Source of the DNA: Corynebacterium macginleyi | GTDB taxonomy: Bacteria; Actinomycetota; Actinomycetes; Mycobacteriales; Mycobacteriaceae | Length of the DNA stretch: 64,000 bases | Assembly: GCF_003688935.1 (NCBI RefSeq) | Contig: NZ_REGE01000003.1 | Location: 1-64,000 of the forward strand | Direction of reading: 5' to 3' | Shown: in pieces, positions 21,002 through 29,223 of the stretch | Layout of the letters: every line of letters starts with the position of its first letter | Position numbering within the stretch: position 1 is the stretch's first letter | Notes under the pieces: model-generated | Told to the model about the DNA's origin: nothing | Databases searched by the model: none | The model's input: only the letters and a program-made list of their open reading frames with translations | Made by a program: the position numbers and the translations under genes

Positions 21002-22844
21002 AGTCTGCCTCATCCTTATCCGCAGCCATCGGTGCCGAAGACGCCACCTGCATGAGGAACTCGCCATTGGAGCGAGTCTTCTTAAGCTGCTTGATCAACA
21101 GGTCAATGGCCTGGTGGGAGTCAAGAGCCGACAGAATGCGGCGAAGTTTGGTCATGATTCGCGCCTCTTCGGGCACCAACAAGAGCTCGTCCTTACGCGT
21201 GCCGGATGGGTTGACATCCACCGCCGGGAATACCCGGCGCTCCGAGATCCCGCGATCCAGCTTCAGCTCGGCGTTGCCCGTACCCTTGAATTCCTCGAAG
21301 ATGACGGTATCGCCGGTCGAACCGGTCTCCACCATCGCGGTGGCAATGATGGTGAGCGAACCGCCCTCCTCGATATTGCGGGCGGCGCCCAAGAAACGCT
21401 TTGGCGGGTAGAGCGCATTGGAATCCACACCGCCAGATAGGATGCGGCCCGATGCTGGGGAGGAATTGTTATAGGCGCGACCCAACCGGGTGATCGAATC
21501 CAGCAGCACCACAACATCCTTGCCCTGCTCCACAAGGCGCTTGGCGCGCTCGATGGCCAGCTCGGAGACAGAGGTGTGTTCTGATGGTGGGCGGTCAAAG
21601 GTCGAAGAAATGACCTCACCCTTCACGGAACGCTGCATATCCGTGACCTCTTCAGGACGTTCATCGACCAACACCACCATGAGGTAACACTCAGGGTTAT
21701 TGGTAGCAATCGCGTTTGCGATATTTTGCAAGATGGTGGTCTTACCGGCCTTCGGCGGCGAGACGATGAGCGCGCGCTGGCCCTTACCAATCGGCATAAT
21801 CAGGTCGATGACGCGGGTAGTCAGAAGCTTGGGATCTGTTTCCAAGCGCAGACGCTGATTAGGATACAGCGGCGTGAGCTTATTAAAGTGCGGGCGCTGC
21901 TTGGCCGCCTCAGGATCAATTCCGTTGACCGTATCAACCTGTACCAACTGATTGTACTTACGGCGATTGCGGCCATTTCCGTGCGTGTGGGTAGGCCCAG
22001 CCACTTTTACCTGCCCGGTAATGGCATCACCAGAACGCAGCCCCAAGCGGCGCACAATGTTCTTGTTCACAAACACGTCCGCATCGCCCGCGCGGTAACC
22101 GGTGGTACGCAGGAACGAGACATTATTGTCTACGACATCCAAGATGCCGCCAACCGCCTGCAGCTCGTCGCCTTCTCGTACCTGCAAGTCATTGCCGCCG
22201 TGGTTATCAGTATTGCCCCGACCACCCCGGCGATTCCGGCGGTTGCGCCGGCCGCGGCGGTTGCCGCGGTCCCCGTTATTATCGTCGTTGCGATTATTGC
22301 GGTGATTATTATCGCCGTTTTTCTCACCCTGCTTATCTCCCCGGTTATCGGCGCTATCGAGGGAGTCATCACGGCGATCATGCTGGTGATTCTGGTCACG
22401 ATTTGGCGCCTCACCCCGGTTATCGTCATCGTGCTCTTGACGCTCTTGGCGTCGCGCACGGTTGCGGCGGGCACGGCGGGCCTGCGACCGCGACTCATAG
22501 CGCTGGTCGTCGCCGTTTAGTTTGCGGTCCTTGCTGCGATTTTCCTGCGGCTCGTCAGACGTGCCAGTATCGCTCTCGCCGCGATCGTCTTTCTTGGAAG
22601 GCTTATCCTCGTGTTTAGCAGGTGCCGCATCCTTAGCAGGTTTCTCGGACTTCTTAGCCTTTTCTTCCTGCTCTATTTTTGCTTTCGCTTTTGCAGGAAC
22701 CTGACCGGTTTTAATGGCGGTAATAAGCTCCCCTTTGCGCAGGGCAGAAATGCCACGAAGGCCACGCTCGGCGGCCATTTTGCGCAATTCCGGCAGCTTC
22801 AGGGATGCGAGATCCTGTGCTGCGGTGTTGTCCGTATCGCTCAC
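20994..22844 (-). CDS. rho: transcription termination factor Rho with disordered insertion
   Basis: 616 residues from GTG 22844, chosen because an AAGGA site sits five bases upstream. The hexameric helicase ends many transcripts. Order: N-terminal helical Rho domain ([20 protein letters not shown]), then a roughly 180-residue low-complexity stretch rich in Arg, Asn, Asp, Gly and Gln (about residues 65-245), the RNA-binding cold-shock-like domain, and the ATPase core with Walker [13 protein letters not shown], Walker [13 protein letters not shown] and secondary-site loop [14 protein letters not shown]. Long insertions of this composition are known in actinobacterial Rho and broaden RNA binding. 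Confidence 0.97.
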   Translation of the reverse strand: MSDTDNTAAQDLASLKLPELRKMAAERGLRGISALRKGELITAIKTGQVPAKAKAKIEQEEKAKKSEKPAKDAAPAKHEDKPSKKDDRGESDTGTSDEPQENRSKDRKLNGDDQRYESRSQARRARRNRARRQERQEHDDDNRGEAPNRDQNHQHDRRDDSLDSADNRGDKQGEKNGDNNHRNNRNDDNNGDRGNRRGRRNRRNRRGGRGNTDNHGGNDLQVREGDELQAVGGILDVVDNNVSFLRTTGYRAGDADVFVNKNIVRRLGLRSGDAITGQVKVAGPTHTHGNGRNRRKYNQLVQVDTVNGIDPEAAKQRPHFNKLTPLYPNQRLRLETDPKLLTTRVIDLIMPIGKGQRALIVSPPKAGKTTILQNIANAIATNNPECYLMVVLVDERPEEVTDMQRSVKGEVISSTFDRPPSEHTSVSELAIERAKRLVEQGKDVVVLLDSITRLGRAYNNSSPASGRILSGGVDSNALYPPKRFLGAARNIEEGGSLTIIATAMVETGSTGDTVIFEEFKGTGNAELKLDRGISERRVFPAVDVNPSGTRKDELLLVPEEARIMTKLRRILSALDSHQAIDLLIKQLKKTRSNGEFLMQVASSAPMAADKDEADYV

Positions 22845-23218
22845 GGATATCCTTTCGTTGCTTGACCAGATCCATAGTTGGGATCCGCCCTTCCCCACTT
22901 CAGGGAAGCCTGGGCGGGTGCACTGGAAGCCGATGTGTATTTTTCTTATCTTTTCGCCCTCGTGCCAAGGCGCTAGCACACCTTGCCGGGCAATAAGCAT
23001 GAGGCCTCTTCCATTTACCTTAAAGGAATTACCCCTTGTAGCCAGTACGCGGGGCGGAAGAATTCAAGAAACGACTGTGGGCAATGTTTAACGATGGGAC
23101 CTGTCACTGGACCCGATTGCATAGGATTGGGAAAAATTTTCCCACTTACCTATCAGTCGGAAGTAAGTATAGCGTATTAGCTACACCGTGAGTACTTGGA
23201 CGCCGCTACAGTGGAAGC
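22845..23218. promoter_or_regulatory. divergent rho / acyl-CoA ligase intergenic region
   Basis: 374 bp without a gene. On the rho side it holds a strong hairpin at 22885-22917 (CCGCCC and TTCCC pairing with GGGAA and GGGCGG), 40-70 bases before the rho GTG, with no T-tail, so it looks like a leader structure rather than a terminator; Rho genes are often self-regulated in their leaders. A minus-strand TATACT (23171-23166) is a candidate rho -10 box and would give a leader of over 300 nt. On the plus strand TACAGT (23207-23212) lies six bases before the ligase ATG, suggesting a leaderless transcript. Confidence 0.5.
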
Positions 23219-25006
23219 ATGCTTTCCACGATGATGGATATTCCCCTTTCTCTAACCCGTATTTTGGAATACGGCGCGTCAGTGCACGGCACTACTACTG
23301 TTACTACCTGGCGCGGTGAGAGCACCGGATCCGAGATGGGCCCCGCAGAAAAGGTCACCTTTCGCGATATCGCCGCCCGCGCCGCAGCCTTTGCCCATGT
23401 TTTGCACGATGACCTCGGTATTACCGGCGATCAGCGCGTGGGTAGCTTCATGTGGAATTGCGCAGAGCACCTCGAAGTGATGTTTGGTTCCGCTTGCAAG
23501 GGTGCAGTTTTTACTCCACTGAATAAGCAACTGATGAATGACCAGATCCGGCACATCATTAGTCACGCCGAGGTCTCCGTTATCGTGTGTGATCCCCGCC
23601 TTGCCCCGCAGTTGGGCACGGTGTTAAACGGCGCGTCATCTGTACATTCAGTGATTTTTACAGGTTCCCAATCGCCACAGCGCTTTGCCCACCATTTTCC
23701 ACGCGGCATAGAGTTTTATTCTTACGAAGCTCTTCTGGATGGCCGCTCGACCACATACGATTGGCCCGAGCTCGATGAACGCACCGCCGCCGTATTGTGT
23801 TATTCCACCGGCACCACCGGCGCGCCGAAAGGCGTTTTATACTCCCACCGCTCGCTCTACCTCGAGGCTATGCAACTGCGTTCTTCGGATTCCTTATGCA
23901 TTACTCACGGCGAGACCTTCCTGTGCTGTATCCCTATCTATCACGTGCTGAGCTGGGGTGTTCCCTTTACGTGTTTCATGACGGGCACCCCGCTCGTGCT
24001 TCCCGATGCCGATGTCTCCGCCCCCACCCTCGCCAAGGTCATCGCGGCCACGTCGCCGCGCGTGGCCCACGGCGTGCCCACTATCTGGATCCAGCTATTC
24101 GTGCACTACCTGCACAATCCGCCTGAGCGCATGACTTTGACAGAAATTTTCGCCGGTGGCTCACCGGTCCCGCCGCAGCTTATTAAGATGTGGGAAGAGC
24201 ATTACGGTGTCGACGTCGTCCATGTCTGGGGCATGGTGGAAACCTCAACGGTCGGCAGTGTTGCCCGCCCACCGCAGGGAGCGTCTGGGGACACCCGTTG
24301 GGCCTATCGCATCTCCCAAGGAAGAATTGCCACCTCACTGCAGTACCGCGTGGTCAATGACGGCCAAGTGGTGTCGAAGACCGACCGCAATGCCGGTGAG
24401 CTCCAAGTACGCGGTAATCTCGTGACCGGTTCTTATTATCATTCCCCCACCGCCGAAGCGGGCGACGTCGCCTCCGAGTTCCGCGGCAAACCGGTTGAGG
24501 AAGCCGAATCCAAGTTCACCGCGGATGGCTGGTTGCGCACCGGCGATGTCGGTTCCGTAACGAAGGACGGCTTCCTCACCGTTGAGGACCGCGCCCGCGA
24601 TGTCATCCGCTCTGGCGGCGAGTGGATTTATTCGGTGCAGTTAGAAAACCTCATCATGGCCAACTCCGATGTGGTGGAGGCCGCAGTGATAGGCTACCCC
24701 GATAAGCAATGGGGGGAGCGCCCCCTCGCAGTCACCGTCTTGGGTGAGCAAGCCTCTCCCACCATCGAAACCGCCGAAAAATTGCGCCAGAGCCTACGCA
24801 AAGAATTACCCAACTGGATGCTGCCGGAGTACTGGACCTTCGTCAAATCGATCGATAAAACCTCAGTGGGAAAGTTTGATAAGAAAGATTTGCGTACCCA
24901 TGTGGCGGAGGGCGATTACAATATCATCCGCCTGAAAGGGCCTGGTGAAGCCCAGCGCCTTGATGAGATTAACGAAGACGGTCGTAGCCATAGATACGAG
25001 GACTAA
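23219..25006 (+). CDS. fatty-acid--CoA ligase (ANL superfamily)
   Basis: 595 residues; adenylates a carboxylic acid and transfers it to CoA. The AMP-binding P-loop YSTGTTGAPKGVLYSHRS (about residue 195), HVWGMVETST (A5-type motif), GWLRTGDVGSVTKDGFL (A7-8) and the C-terminal catalytic lysine region KTSVGKFDKKDLR are all there. The group (MDIPLSLTRILEYGASVHG start) is annotated as medium/long-chain fatty acyl-CoA synthetase (FadD); the acid cannot be read from sequence. The same gene type lies between rho and moaA in other corynebacteria as I recall. The ATG lies six bases after a -10-like box, so initiation may be leaderless. Confidence 0.92.
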   Translation: MLSTMMDIPLSLTRILEYGASVHGTTTVTTWRGESTGSEMGPAEKVTFRDIAARAAAFAHVLHDDLGITGDQRVGSFMWNCAEHLEVMFGSACKGAVFTPLNKQLMNDQIRHIISHAEVSVIVCDPRLAPQLGTVLNGASSVHSVIFTGSQSPQRFAHHFPRGIEFYSYEALLDGRSTTYDWPELDERTAAVLCYSTGTTGAPKGVLYSHRSLYLEAMQLRSSDSLCITHGETFLCCIPIYHVLSWGVPFTCFMTGTPLVLPDADVSAPTLAKVIAATSPRVAHGVPTIWIQLFVHYLHNPPERMTLTEIFAGGSPVPPQLIKMWEEHYGVDVVHVWGMVETSTVGSVARPPQGASGDTRWAYRISQGRIATSLQYRVVNDGQVVSKTDRNAGELQVRGNLVTGSYYHSPTAEAGDVASEFRGKPVEEAESKFTADGWLRTGDVGSVTKDGFLTVEDRARDVIRSGGEWIYSVQLENLIMANSDVVEAAVIGYPDKQWGERPLAVTVLGEQASPTIETAEKLRQSLRKELPNWMLPEYWTFVKSIDKTSVGKFDKKDLRTHVAEGDYNIIRLKGPGEAQRLDEINEDGRSHRYED

Positions 25007-25030
25007 TCATTGCCCAGGTGACGTTTCAGC

Positions 25031-25067
25031 TTGGTATACGTTGCTGCCCACTCCTAGACTGGCAGCA
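25031..25067 (+). promoter_or_regulatory. moaA promoter, probably leaderless
   Basis: TTGGTA (25031-25036), an 18-base spacer and TAGACT (25055-25060) form a good -35/-10 pair. Only seven bases separate the -10 box from the moaA ATG (25068), so transcription would start at or next to the A of the start codon. No ribosome site is present. Confidence 0.65.
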
Positions 25068-26183
25068 ATGACTCCACCAGCGCCTTCTTCCTCAGCGGTG
25101 TCCCTACCCTTGCCCACTGTAGGTCGGGCGCAGCCGCCAGAGGATCTACCTGCCGCCACAGCCGACGGTACCCGCGCCTTGGTTGATCGCTACGGCCGCA
25201 GAGCCCGCGATCTGCGTGTGTCACTCACGGATCGCTGCAACCTGCGCTGCACATACTGTATGCCTGCCGAAGGCTTACAGTGGATGCCCACAGAGCAAAC
25301 GCTGTCTGATGAGGAAACGATCCGGCTTATTCGTCTCGGCGTGGAAAAACTCGGTATCCGCCAGGTGCGTTTTACTGGCGGCGAGCCGCTGCTACGCAAA
25401 TCTTTGGAAAAGATTATTTCCGCCACCAAAGAACTAACCACGGATGAGGGCATCGCGCCATCGACGGCGCTAACCACCAATGGGTTGGGCCTGGAAAAGC
25501 GGGCTGCACAACTTGCCGCGGCGGGGCTCGACCGCATTAATATCTCGCTCGATACCATCGATCCACAGCGCTATGCCGCACTTACCCGTCGCGACCGGCT
25601 TACCCACGTGCGCAAGGCCATCGCCGCCGCGGCCAATGCCAAATTAAATCCCGTCAAGATCAATGCCGTAGTCATGCCCGGTGTCAATGAAGTAGATATC
25701 GTCCCGCTGGCGGACTATGCCCTGCACCAGCGCGCACAGCTGCGCTTTATTGAGCAAATGCCGCTGGGCCCGCGCGATAAGTGGCGCCGCGAAGACATGG
25801 TCACTGCGAACGATATTGTGCACCGGCTGCAAAACTATTTTTCCATGCGCCCGGCGCGCGAGCCACGCGGATCGGCCCCGGCCGAATTGTGGGATGCCGT
25901 CGCCCCCGATGGCACCGCCGGCAAGCTTGGCATTATCGCCTCGGTGACCCATCCCTTTTGTGGCGACTGTGACCGCACCCGGCTTACCACCGATGGCGCC
26001 GTGCGCAACTGCCTATTTGGCAATTCCGAAACCCAGTTGCGCGATCTCATGCGCTCTGGCGCCAGCGACGAGGAATTAATGCAGGCATGGGCCGGGGAAA
26101 TGTGGGCGAAGAAACCAGGCCACGGCATTGATAATGAGGGCTTCTTGCAGCCGATGCGTCCCATGTCTGCTATTGGCGGCTAG
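25068..26183 (+). CDS. moaA: GTP 3',8-cyclase MoaA
   Basis: 371 residues; radical-SAM enzyme that with MoaC converts GTP to cyclic pyranopterin monophosphate, the first step of molybdenum cofactor synthesis. The N-terminal [4Fe-4S] motif is DRCNLRCTYCMP (Cx3Cx2C); the second, GTP-binding cluster cysteines are in HPFCGDCDRTRLT and RNCLFG; the protein ends in the functionally required Gly-Gly. The start is ATG 25068; longer frames overlap the ligase gene and lack homology. First gene of moaA-moeA-moaC-mobA. Confidence 0.97.
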   Translation: MTPPAPSSSAVSLPLPTVGRAQPPEDLPAATADGTRALVDRYGRRARDLRVSLTDRCNLRCTYCMPAEGLQWMPTEQTLSDEETIRLIRLGVEKLGIRQVRFTGGEPLLRKSLEKIISATKELTTDEGIAPSTALTTNGLGLEKRAAQLAAAGLDRINISLDTIDPQRYAALTRRDRLTHVRKAIAAAANAKLNPVKINAVVMPGVNEVDIVPLADYALHQRAQLRFIEQMPLGPRDKWRREDMVTANDIVHRLQNYFSMRPAREPRGSAPAELWDAVAPDGTAGKLGIIASVTHPFCGDCDRTRLTTDGAVRNCLFGNSETQLRDLMRSGASDEELMQAWAGEMWAKKPGHGIDNEGFLQPMRPMSAIGG

Positions 26184-26194
26184 TCTACTAATTT

Positions 26195-27394
26195 ATGTCC
26201 GCATCGCGTTCCATTTCTGAGCATCTTTCCGCGGTTCTGGCACTCGCCCCGGCACCGCGGGCAGAGTCCGTTCACGTAGGCCCTGTGCTGCACGGCCGGG
26301 TTTTAGCGGAGGACGCCATCGCGCGTTTTCCCGTTCCGCCCTTTGCCAATTCCGCCATGGATGGCTTCTTGGTCCGCGCTACAGATATTGCGGGGGCAGG
26401 ACCGTGGACGCTGCCGGTAGCAGGCGATGTACCCGCCGGGGCTGCGGCGCAGGACGTTCCGGCTGGCCAGGCGGTGCGCATCATGACTGGCGCGCCGGTG
26501 GGCGATACCACTGGCCTTATCGTGATCCCAGTAGAAAACACCACCGTCCCGCCTGGGCCGACAGATTTGCCAGGTGAGGTCACCATCACTGCCGCGCCCA
26601 CGAAAACGCATATCCGCCCCGTCGGCGAAGACGTACAGCCAGGCACCGTCGTCGCTCCTGCCGGTACCACCACGGATGCTGCGGTTATCGCAGCGCTAAT
26701 ATCCACCGGCATTTATACCGTCCAGGCCTTCCGGCGCCCGCGCATCGCGGTGATTTCTTCCGGCAATGAGCTATCCGCCTACCCAGATGAGCTTGCTGCA
26801 GGATGCCTGCCGGATTCCAATGGGCCGATGCTCGCCTGCCTCGCCCACACGGAGTCCTACTGCCACGTGAGCGATAACCCCGCGGAATTATCCCGACTGC
26901 TCGATGAGTTCTCCGAATCTCACGATCTCATCATCACGTCTGGAGGGGTATCGGCCGGCGCTTTCGACGTGGTGCACGGAGTACTGGGCACAGCGGATAA
27001 GTCGTGGTTCGGGCATGTTCACCAGCGACCCGGCGCGCCGCAGGGCATAAGCACGTGGCGGGGCATTCCGGTGCTAGCGTTGCCGGGCAATCCGGTAGCG
27101 GCGTTCGTTGGTTTCCAGCTCTACGCCCGCCCACTCATCGCCGCCTTGTCGGGTCAGTCGCACCCGCGAAAGACCGTGCAGCTGCGCGCAGCGGTCGAGG
27201 CGCCGTTGCCATCGGCAAGCACGCACCCCCATATAGTCCCCGTAACCGTGAGTTTTACGGGAAAACCTACGATTACTGGTGCGCTCAGTCAGGGCAGCCA
27301 CCGAGTGGTTTCGCTAACCGGTACAAGTGGGTATTGCATCATTGATGGCCCTGCCCCCGCCGCGGGAGAAGAGACCACCGTCTATCTGTATTAA
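26195..27394 (+). CDS. moeA: molybdopterin molybdenumtransferase MoeA
   Basis: 399 residues; inserts molybdate into adenylylated molybdopterin. Motifs: FANSAMDGFLVRA (N-terminal), PAGQAVRIMTGAPV, RPVGEDVQPG, VISSGNEL with DSNGPML, and the MPT-binding ITSGGVSAGAFD, followed by LPGNPVAAFVGF. Eleven bases after moaA. The molybdate it needs is imported by the mod genes at 41880-44501. Confidence 0.96.
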   Translation: MSASRSISEHLSAVLALAPAPRAESVHVGPVLHGRVLAEDAIARFPVPPFANSAMDGFLVRATDIAGAGPWTLPVAGDVPAGAAAQDVPAGQAVRIMTGAPVGDTTGLIVIPVENTTVPPGPTDLPGEVTITAAPTKTHIRPVGEDVQPGTVVAPAGTTTDAAVIAALISTGIYTVQAFRRPRIAVISSGNELSAYPDELAAGCLPDSNGPMLACLAHTESYCHVSDNPAELSRLLDEFSESHDLIITSGGVSAGAFDVVHGVLGTADKSWFGHVHQRPGAPQGISTWRGIPVLALPGNPVAAFVGFQLYARPLIAALSGQSHPRKTVQLRAAVEAPLPSASTHPHIVPVTVSFTGKPTITGALSQGSHRVVSLTGTSGYCIIDGPAPAAGEETTVYLY

Positions 27395-27408
27395 CGAGGA
27401 GATTTGTC

Positions 27409-27888
27409 ATGGACTTTACCCACCTTAATTCCGCCGGCACCGCCTACATGGTCGATGTGACACAGAAGCAGCCGACCGTGCGCACCGCCACCGCTGAGGG
27501 CGAGGTCGTCTGTTCCTCGGCGGTCATGACCGCGCTGCGCGAGGGCACCGTGCCCAAGGGCGACGTGCTCGCGGTCGCGCGCATCGCCGGCATTTCCGCA
27601 GCGAAGAAGGTCCCAGAGCTCCTACCGCTCGCCCACACCATTGGCGTGCATGGCTGCGCGGTGGATCTCGAGCTTGCCGATGCCCACGTGAAGATCACCG
27701 CCACCGTGCGCACCGCTGACCGCACCGGCGTGGAAATGGAGGCGCTGACCGCGGTCAACGTTGCCGCCTTAGCGCTCATTGACATGGTCAAGGGCGTCGA
27801 TCGCTCCGCGTATATTCGCCGGTGTGGCATCGTGGCGAAGTCGGGCGGGCGCTCCGGCGATTGGTCTAGGACCCTCCCGGAGGCTTGA
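27409..27888 (+). CDS. moaC: cyclic pyranopterin monophosphate synthase MoaC
   Basis: 159 residues; completes cPMP formation after MoaA. Standard motifs: KKVPELLPLAHTIGVHG, TADRTGVEMEALTAV and DMVKGVDRSAYI, the last with the catalytic lysine. Preceded by a GAGG ribosome site (ACGAGGAGAT). Its TGA overlaps the mobA ATG by one base. Confidence 0.97.
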   Translation: MDFTHLNSAGTAYMVDVTQKQPTVRTATAEGEVVCSSAVMTALREGTVPKGDVLAVARIAGISAAKKVPELLPLAHTIGVHGCAVDLELADAHVKITATVRTADRTGVEMEALTAVNVAALALIDMVKGVDRSAYIRRCGIVAKSGGRSGDWSRTLPEA

Positions 27889-28463
27889 TGGACGGCGCGA
27901 TCATTCTGGCCGGTGGGCAATCGCGCCGCATGGGCGGGGCCGATAAGGCCCAGGTACGTGCCTTCGGCCTGCGCCTGGTGGACCGATTAGCGTGCCAGCT
28001 TCCTTATGGCATGCCGTCCATCGTGATTTCCCCGCACTACCTCGGCCTGCCGCAGGTGTGCGAATCGCCGCTTTTTGGCGGCCCCGTCGCCGGTATCGAG
28101 GCTGGTGCCCGTGCCCTGTCACATTGCGAACGCCTAGCCCTCTTCGCGGTTGATGCACCCGATTCCCCACAACTTCTCCCGGATCTCTACGGTGCGTTAG
28201 ATGCTGTACCCTCCGTCGGCGCCGCGATTACCCGCGCCGCTGACGGATACTTACAGCCCCTGTGTTCGCTGTGGCATACCGCTGCGCTCTTTGAACGCTT
28301 GGGCGCGCTGGAATCGACCCGCAACGTCTCCGTGCGCAGGCTCATCCGCGGCGCCGATTTCGTCGAGGTGGCCGGCACCGGCGCCGAGCGCGATTACGAT
28401 ACTCCGGCCGAATTGCGGGACCTTCCGCCACACCCCGCCCGTCGCGCTCACCGGCACAGCTAA
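27888..28463 (+). CDS. mobA: molybdenum cofactor guanylyltransferase MobA
   Basis: 191 residues; adds GMP to Mo-molybdopterin to make the MGD form that bacterial nitrate reductases use. The N-terminal nucleotidyltransferase motif is LAGGQSRRMGGADKAQ, then PLFGGPVAGIEAG and the metal-binding Asp in LFAVDAPDSPQLL. I use ATG 27888, which overlaps the moaC stop. The last ten or so codons (ending HPARRAHRHS) lie inside a palindromic repeat (28433-28507), so the repeat has probably replaced the original C-terminus. Confidence 0.93.
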   Translation: MDGAIILAGGQSRRMGGADKAQVRAFGLRLVDRLACQLPYGMPSIVISPHYLGLPQVCESPLFGGPVAGIEAGARALSHCERLALFAVDAPDSPQLLPDLYGALDAVPSVGAAITRAADGYLQPLCSLWHTAALFERLGALESTRNVSVRRLIRGADFVEVAGTGAERDYDTPAELRDLPPHPARRAHRHS

Positions 28464-28507
28464 GGCAGCCACAGTCCACCCTCCCCCGTGAGCGCGAAGG
28501 GAGGGTG
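28433..28507. repeat. palindromic repeat copy A
   Basis: About 75 bp with inverted ends: left arm CCCCGCCCGTCGCGCTCAC (28433-28451), right arm GTGAGCGCGAAGGGAGGGTG (28488-28507), matching at 16 of 19 positions. An inner pair CACCCTCCC (28477-28485) / GGGAGGGTG (28499-28507) makes an alternative nine-base-pair hairpin. It lies between the convergent mobA and mog genes and includes the mobA stop codon. Two relatives lie at 37633-37706 and 37718-37790. Confidence 0.8.
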
Positions 28508-28515
28508 AGTAAGAA

Positions 28516-28995
28516 TTATTCGCCGCGGGAGCGGAAGACATCAGCAAACAGCGGCGCAATAACCCCAAAGGCGTCTGCCACGGCGCCGGTGGATGAAGCG
28601 CAAGTGATAATGAGGCTGCCGCCGCCGTGCTCGGTCATGCCGATGATCCCGCGGGACAGGCCCGCCTTGGGCGAGGACTCGAGCCCACGCAAGAGCACCT
28701 GGGTCTCCAGGCCGTAAAGGCGGGCTTTGATGTAGCGCTCGGTGACCTCGGGGGTCAGGTTCGTCGCCCCGATACCGGTGCCGCCGATGACCACGACGAT
28801 ATCGGTGCCGGTATCCACCGCGGTGCGCAGCGCTTCATCGACGGGCGTAAAGCCTTCCGGCACGATGCGGGGTGGTGCGACATCGATGTCGTGGGCGCGG
28901 AGGATTTCTGCCGCTTTCTCCCCGGCGCGGTTCGGTTTTTCCCCGGCCAGAATGCGGTCCGAGCTGACAATTACCTGTGCCTTTCTTTGGGGCAT
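28516..28995 (-). CDS. molybdopterin adenylyltransferase-type protein (MogA/MoaB family)
   Basis: 159 residues from ATG 28995; activates molybdopterin by adenylylation before MoeA inserts molybdate. Motifs: VIVSSDRILAGEKPNRAGEKA (start of fold) and the binding loop VVIGGTGIGATNLTPE, then GIIGMTEHGGGSLII. Transcribed divergently from narK. The related corynebacterial gene next to narK is called mog or moaB; sequence alone does not separate the two names. Its likely -10 box TACAGT is 18-23 bases upstream, next to a GlxR-like site. Confidence 0.92.
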   Translation of the reverse strand: MPQRKAQVIVSSDRILAGEKPNRAGEKAAEILRAHDIDVAPPRIVPEGFTPVDEALRTAVDTGTDIVVVIGGTGIGATNLTPEVTERYIKARLYGLETQVLLRGLESSPKAGLSRGIIGMTEHGGGSLIITCASSTGAVADAFGVIAPLFADVFRSRGE

Positions 28996-29022
28996 GAGCC
29001 TCTTTCCTTGCCTACTGTAGAG

Positions 29023-29038
29023 TGTGTTTAATATCACA
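29023..29038. promoter_or_regulatory. GlxR/CRP-type operator between mog and narK
   Basis: TGTGTTTAATATCACA fits the corynebacterial GlxR consensus TGTGANNTANNTCACA at all but two fixed positions. It overlaps the -35 region expected for mog and lies 185 bp before narK. In C. glutamicum the nar operon is a known GlxR target, so control of both divergent units is likely. Confidence 0.6.
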
Positions 29039-29186
29039 TCATGCCGTTTCCGATACCACCATATTCGAGGCACGGGGCTAACCTGCGACATCAGATTCGA
29101 TCAAGAATTACGCAACATTTGTATGTCGTAAATAGATACGGATTTTATCAGTTTTATTTACCTTTTTGAGCATAGTCGCAGGTAGA

Positions 29187-29210
29187 TTCAAGAGTTGAAC
29201 GACCTACTAT
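29187..29210 (+). promoter_or_regulatory. narK promoter with palindromic operator candidate
   Basis: TACTAT (29205-29210) is a plausible -10 box 14 bp before the narK ATG. Just upstream, TTCAAGAGTTGAA (29187-29199) is a perfect five-base inverted repeat with a three-base centre, placed between the -10 and -35 positions where a repressor would block polymerase. ArnR is reported to bind around the narK promoter in C. glutamicum; whether this palindrome is its site here is a guess. Confidence 0.45.
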
Positions 29211-29223
29211 CTGTGAGGAAATC

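Noticed and set aside
21726..22520. 264-codon open frame on the plus strand, opposite rho
   Set aside because: It is the mirror of the Arg/Asn/Asp-rich low-complexity part of rho, whose codon bias leaves the opposite frame open. It has no ribosome site and no recognisable domain.
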